Positions 61,401 through 64,000 of a stretch of DNA of 64,000 bases are shown piece after piece; the stretch's first letter is position 1, and the number at the start of each line of letters is the position of its first letter. Where the stretch lies: positions 17,186,880 through 17,250,879 of the forward strand of contig CM028336.1 of assembly GCA_016647705.1 (NCBI GenBank), given 5' to 3'. Both the position numbers and the translations under genes were made by a program. The notes under the pieces are model-generated. The model ran no database searches, was not told the origin of the DNA, and saw only the letters and a list, made by a program, of their open reading frames with translations. This DNA is from Eucommia ulmoides. Lineage: Eukaryota; Streptophyta; Magnoliopsida; Garryales; Eucommiaceae.

Positions 61401-63954
61401 TCTAAACTTTGTTCTTTTGGGCGAATGAGTTTTCAAAATAGAATCTCGCAGTTACGATGGTGCTTGTGATCTTCAGACTTGAGGTGCTAGGTAATCACAT
61501 AGATGTATTTCCATTCTTTGATAATACTGAGTGTTGACTTATACAGGAAACTTAAAAGGTATTCATTGGGTATATTGAAATGTATATTGTGACTATTCGA
61601 GTATGTAAGAAAGTATCACCGCTCTTAGCAAATAGCGGTGTCTCCTATGTGATTAGGATTAATGTAAAATTCAAATAAAGACTTTGGCCATAGCAATGTG
61701 ATAATTGTGATGAGATTTCAATTGGTGTCACAAGTTGAATTATATTATCAATCAAACACATATGATTGAACTACAGGTTTTTTACTTTAATCCATTACTT
61801 TGATCCATATCCTATTGGTTAGTTGCAGAACACAAAGATAAAAAGATCGAATAACGCAGAAATTACAACTGAGGAGCTTTCCCTGGTGAAATTCCTATCA
61901 AGTGGAAATAAATATGATATGGGGGGTAGACGTCACTCGTGGTTACTGCAAATACCGTGAACAAATTATTTCTTTACAAGAGCAAAATTGAAATTATTTC
62001 AATTTTAATTAATTACTTAATCAATTTGTTTAATTGTTCAACTTTTGATATGAACTTAATGGGTCACACGCGAATGGAGAATGAAATTTTTAATAATCCT
62101 TTAAAAGGAATGGATATTAATGTCGAACAGCTTAGAAGTTCAAGGGTCAAAGTGTAATATAAGAAAAAGGCGAGTCTAGGTGTTAACCCTAGACAACCTA
62201 TCAAAGGGGCCACAGACATAGTACCCGCCCATCCAAGGTTTTAAATCGCGGTATCGGGTTACGTAACGGTAATGGTGGCGGTGTAACAGTATCGGGAGTA
62301 TCGGCTTGTCTGTAACGGGAATCGGCTGTAACGGTCGTGAATTTTTTAAAATCACTAGAACATTCTCAAAAACTCAATAATAGTAATTTTTTTACTCTTT
62401 TAACTCTTAATAAATACATTCTAATATATATTATGATATTTAACTACATGCACAACACAATAAAAATATGAAAAAAGACGAAAAATTGTCGTATTACCGA
62501 AACAAATTGTCAGAATATGTAAAAAAAATTAAAATTTACAAAATATATATACATAATAAATGTATGTATGTATGTATGTATGTATATATAATATGTAGTA
62601 TACACAAATGTGTAATTTTAAATTTTTATTAAAAAAATTGAGGGTTAATATGTTAATTTAATTTGATTTTAAAAAATTTGTGAGTCAATTATTATTTTAA
62701 AATGCTATTTTTTGATATTTGGGCTTAATGCACATTCTAAAATTTTTATAGGGTAATTTATGTATTTTAAGATAAGAAGATAAGATCTCTATTTGCACAG
62801 CTGCACTCCACCATCACTTTTGTCCTTGTAGAACTCAAAGGTCTCTCTCTCTACTCTGTGATCTTGCTGCGAAGCAAATGGCGAATGTTTGATCGTTTGT
62901 TTGGTGATGGAGATGACGATTCCGGGCGTTCCGATGGCGAATATTTGATCATTTATTCTGGAGATGGCAATTTTGGGCGTTTGATGTTCAGCGATGGCAA
63001 TTTTCGGTGGTGATGGCAATTTCACGTGGTGGCGATGGCGATTTACGACGATGGTGATTTACGGCGAATTGGCAAGCTTTTGGGTTTCCTTATCTTCAAT
63101 AGCTTCTTGGTTTCAAACACTGAACAAGGCAGACATTGGCAAACTTGGAAAGCAACTGTAACGGCGTAACGGCCGTTACGCCTCTCTATAACGGCCGTAA
63201 CGCCCGTTACAAGCCCGTTACGGTGTGAATCGTCCCTAAACTCGAGTATCGGCCCTGTATCGGTATCGGAGGGGTCCTATGTCCAGTACGTATCGCCCAT
63301 TACGTACCATAACAGCCGATATTTAAAACCTTGCGCCCATCTCAAGCATATTGCCGTCGCCCCCATTATTCCATCATGTTGCTCTTTCAATTTTGATTGT
63401 CACTACCACCTAAAATCATACTTGAGCTACCTATTTCTATAGATTCATAACCATTATTTAAACGGAGTTCCTCATGTGGATATTGTTGGCGGCGAGACAC
63501 TTGTGCCACTCTTTGAAAAGCCAAATCAAATCAAGATTGAAGATCAACCGGCCAATAGGTTGAAACACATGGATAAGGTAACAAATATTTTCAACACATT
63601 AGATTCTATTCACATTTGTTTGGAACATGTTAATATGGATTGATTCGGGATTTAAGAATTATGGACTATTAAGATTGGATTAATTTTTTTGTATTCCGCT
63701 GTGCAAACCTAGGTATTTTAATAGCCGGTTCCTTCAAAACTACTACAAATGCATTAACCAATCAAAAAATAAGAACCGAAGAAACTAGAACACGAAGAAA
63801 TTGCATTTGATTTCATACATTACATAATTTTTACTCTTTTAAAAGTAAAAGAAACCACATACCGCCATGATGCGGTGACCTCTGTAGCTAATATCCTCTC
63901 CCGTGTTTCAGGCAACTTTGTGTATCTATCCCTTATGAACCCTTCAAAACCTGA
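49400..63954 (-). CDS. UOX: Urate oxidase (uricase), C-terminal four exons; gene starts beyond the right edge
   Basis: Uricase oxidises urate to 5-hydroxyisourate in peroxisomes, in purine breakdown toward allantoin. Exons in order are 63863-63954, 54068-54241, 53889-53973 and 49400-49483, all with GT-AG borders and consistent phase, giving the last 144 residues of a roughly 300-residue protein. Visible family features: [20 protein letters not shown] (its Arg aligns with the urate-binding Arg176 of Aspergillus uricase), SVQ in [10 protein letters not shown] (aligns with the Val-Gln substrate contact), the Asn of MPNIHFLP, and [17 protein letters not shown]. The protein ends in SKL, the type 1 peroxisomal targeting signal. 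Introns are 9.6 kb, 94 bp and 4.4 kb; the large ones hold many transposons. No stop or frameshift is visible in the exons. Confidence 0.94.
49568..50255. mobile_element. MULE-like MITE with long TIRs
   Basis: The left arm CGAGATAACCCCCTGCAATT, continuing through CAAGGACACCCCCCCTATTATTTTCATAATA, is matched inverted at 50186-50255 (CGAGACAGCCCCTGTTATTT and CATCCCCTATCATTTTCATA). The inverted similarity runs about 70 bp. The inside is poly-T and poly-A rich. No clear duplication flanks it. The arms also resemble those of the element at 51698-52764. Confidence 0.6.
50413..50520 (+). mobile_element. Stowaway/Mariner-type MITE end
   Basis: TA followed by CTCCCCCGTCCCAAATTTATTGG matches the well-known Stowaway terminus (CTCCCTCCGTCCC). 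No partner end was found to the right, so it is a fragment. Confidence 0.55.
50744..51200 (-). pseudogene. LINE (L1-type) RNase H fragment
   Basis: The minus strand reads [14 protein letters not shown], then [35 protein letters not shown] and the [14 protein letters not shown] end. This is the RVT_3-type RNase H found at the end of plant L1 LINEs and related genes. A stop or frameshift interrupts it around 51000-51030. The rest of the LINE is missing. Confidence 0.65.
51698..52764. mobile_element. MULE-like non-autonomous element with perfect 10-bp duplication
   Basis: Ends are GGGTTTACACCCAAAAG and the complement GGGTTTACATCCAAAAC, with inverted similarity continuing over about 75 bp (GTCATTTTnGATAATnACTC). 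It is flanked by AATATTTGTT on both sides (51688-51697 and 52765-52774), all ten bases identical. The 1067-bp inside has no transposase but a 109-bp tandem duplication at about 51921-52120. A 9-11 bp duplication with long TIRs indicates Mutator-like. Confidence 0.85.
53475..53496. repeat. Run of 22 C followed by 9 A
   Basis: Direct reading. A homopolymer C tract of this length is rare in plant DNA and prone to sequencing and assembly error. Confidence 0.9.
53889..53973 (-). CDS. UOX: Uricase penultimate exon
   Basis: The acceptor ATTTTCAG precedes GTTTCCTG. The exon codes for [20 protein letters not shown] and ends at LMVK before GTACCG. It is separated from the upstream exon by only 94 bases. 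Confidence 0.92.
54068..54241 (-). CDS. UOX: Uricase internal exon (SVQ substrate block)
   Basis: The acceptor TTGTTACAG precedes GTACTCTTTTG. The exon codes for [10 protein letters not shown] to AKKVLER, including [20 protein letters not shown] and [12 protein letters not shown], and ends GAAAG before GTCTCT. Confidence 0.94.
54325..55185 (+). repeat. Tandem duplication about 240 bp, then a family L LTR piece (copy D)
   Basis: 54480-54720 and 54722-54985 repeat the same text (ATTATATCATATTGTT, TTTAATGATGATTAAAAGGAAT, GGTTAGACTACCTnGTGGAT). 55020-55170 then matches family L (TAGTAAGGGCCTGG, CAAGACAGTTTTGCTCAATG, TGATCTTCAGACATGAG). All lie inside the 9.6-kb uricase intron. Confidence 0.6.
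55190..55690 (+). pseudogene. Copia RNase H fragment (plus strand)
   Basis: Contains [18 protein letters not shown]-like sequence and then [37 protein letters not shown] and [16 protein letters not shown], the Copia RNase H C-terminal pattern. It is immediately followed by the LTR at 55719. Its strand is opposite to the larger Copia at 56.1-59.8 kb. Broken remnant. Confidence 0.75.
55719..56123 (-). repeat. Copia LTR, minus orientation (3' LTR)
   Basis: TGTTGGAATAAAATAGATC at the left to AAACTTCTACA at the right, followed by the complement of a polypurine tract. Confidence 0.8.
56438..59736 (-). pseudogene. Copia gag-pol fossil
   Basis: Gag 59284-59736 ([20 protein letters not shown]); CCHC knuckle near 59000-59060; integrase C-terminal part 58254-58876 ([20 protein letters not shown]); RT 56918-58042 ([20 protein letters not shown], then [20 protein letters not shown]); RNase H 56438-56797 ([25 protein letters not shown]). 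The integrase catalytic core appears largely missing. Broken, with roughly ten interruptions. Confidence 0.8.
59846..60938. other. Unassigned AT-rich stretch between gag leader and right LTR
   Basis: A weak primer-site-like sequence on the minus strand (AGTGGTAGAGCATG, 59829-59842) suggests that an LTR in minus orientation could start near here, but I cannot show its ends. 60600-60890 carries AAACGAC/GTCGTTT inverted motifs common in plant LTRs. Confidence 0.35.
60939..61343 (+). repeat. Copia LTR, plus orientation (5' LTR), with primer site
   Basis: TGTAGAAGTTTCC at the left to TTTTATTCAAACA at the right, followed by the primer site at 61346-61357. Confidence 0.8.
61440..63570 (+). mobile_element. 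LTR of family L (copy C), split by a hAT element
   Basis: 61440-62233 shares TGATCTTCAGACTTGAG with copy D, AAGGTATTCATTGGGTATA with copy A, and TGATATGAACTTAATGGGTC with copies A and B. After the hAT element the match resumes at 63342 (GTGGATATTGTTGGCGGCGA, then GAGACACTTGTGCC). Ends are not sharply defined. Confidence 0.6.
62234..63333. mobile_element. Non-autonomous hAT element with perfect 8-bp duplication
   Basis: Ends are CAAGGTTTTAAAT and ATTTAAAACCTTG. CGCCCATC flanks both sides (62226-62233 and 63334-63341), an exact 8-bp duplication. The 1100-bp body lacks transposase. Subterminal sequence is full of GTAACGGCCGTTAC-type palindromes and CGGTATCGG repeats, especially at 63158-63300. 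A (TGTA)n run lies at 62561-62585. GGCGATGGCGATTT repeats at 62880-63060 give spurious frames. Confidence 0.88.
63571..63862. other. Uricase intron, nothing recognised
   Basis: Ordinary AT-rich intron sequence between the LTR fragment and the donor at 63862/63861. Confidence 0.5.
63863..63954 (-). CDS. UOX: Uricase internal exon (GFIRDRYT block)
   Basis: The acceptor ATGACAG precedes TCAGGTTTTGAAGG. The exon ends CATGGCG before GTATGTGG. It codes for the block with the urate-binding arginine and joins in phase to 54241 to form WRYSFESL. Confidence 0.92.
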
Positions 63955-64000
63955 CTGTCATTTCATAAATCCAATGACAACAGACAAACAAGCAAATCAA

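Noticed and set aside
62789-63025. 78-codon minus-strand frame
   Set aside because: It lies in GGCGATGGCGATTT repeats of the non-autonomous hAT and is compositional.
1-64000. CRISPR arrays, bacterial operons, rRNA genes
   Set aside because: None are present. The direct repeats seen are minisatellites or LTRs, and no rRNA-like sequence was noticed.

Overview
This window is nuclear DNA of a flowering plant. It is AT-rich, its genes have GT-AG introns, and it is packed with plant-type transposable elements and endogenous Caulimoviridae fragments. I cannot name the species from the sequence. Only two host genes can be supported, both on the minus strand. The left one (4935-5786) is the 5' part of cytosolic phenylalanyl-tRNA synthetase beta subunit: five exons, with the rest of the gene beyond the left edge after an intron of more than 4.9 kb. 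The right one is urate oxidase (uricase). Its last four exons lie at 63863-63954, 54068-54241, 53889-53973 and 49400-49483 and end in the peroxisomal tripeptide SKL. Two of its introns, about 9.6 kb and 4.4 kb, are swollen with transposons. No complete host gene lies between about 6.2 kb and 49.4 kb.

Layout: 1-4934 is PheRS-beta intron with an RTE-type LINE tail and a PIF/Harbinger-like element with a TAA duplication (3006-4032). 6.2-9.2 kb is gene-free and carries two arrays of short imperfect palindromes. 9220-11207 is a long SIRE-like LTR. 12.06-13.25 kb is a retroelement-associated fragment. From 13.3 to 32.2 kb runs a minus-strand endogenous caulimovirid. It is split first by a long solo LTR (17305-22311) that itself holds a degraded hAT transposon (19331-22066), and then by a Copia composite with three LTRs (23372-31884) that holds a small TIR element (27745-28458). 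At about 32172 the fossil meets, head to head, a second caulimovirid fragment on the plus strand (to about 35608).

35.6-46.9 kb is a pile of LTR-element pieces: a truncated LTR, a 2.8 kb SIRE-like LTR with primer-binding site and gag, a second LTR of the first family, a TGTCGCACCCC-type LTR with 40-bp tandem repeats, and a copia gag remnant. 46.9-49.4 kb lies downstream of uricase. The 4.4-kb uricase intron holds two MULE-like TIR elements (one with a perfect 10-bp duplication), a LINE RNase H piece, a Stowaway end and a 22-base C run. The 9.6-kb intron holds a tandem duplication, a copia RNase H piece, a copia element whose two end LTRs point in opposite directions, and a non-autonomous hAT element with a perfect 8-bp duplication (62234-63333) nested in another LTR fragment.

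The insertions give a relative history: the minus caulimovirid copy is older than both the solo LTR and the Copia composite; the hAT is younger than the solo LTR; the small TIR element is younger than the Copia; the 62-63 kb hAT element is younger than its LTR host. All virus and LTR elements here look like broken fossils. The two host genes keep intact exons and splice sites.
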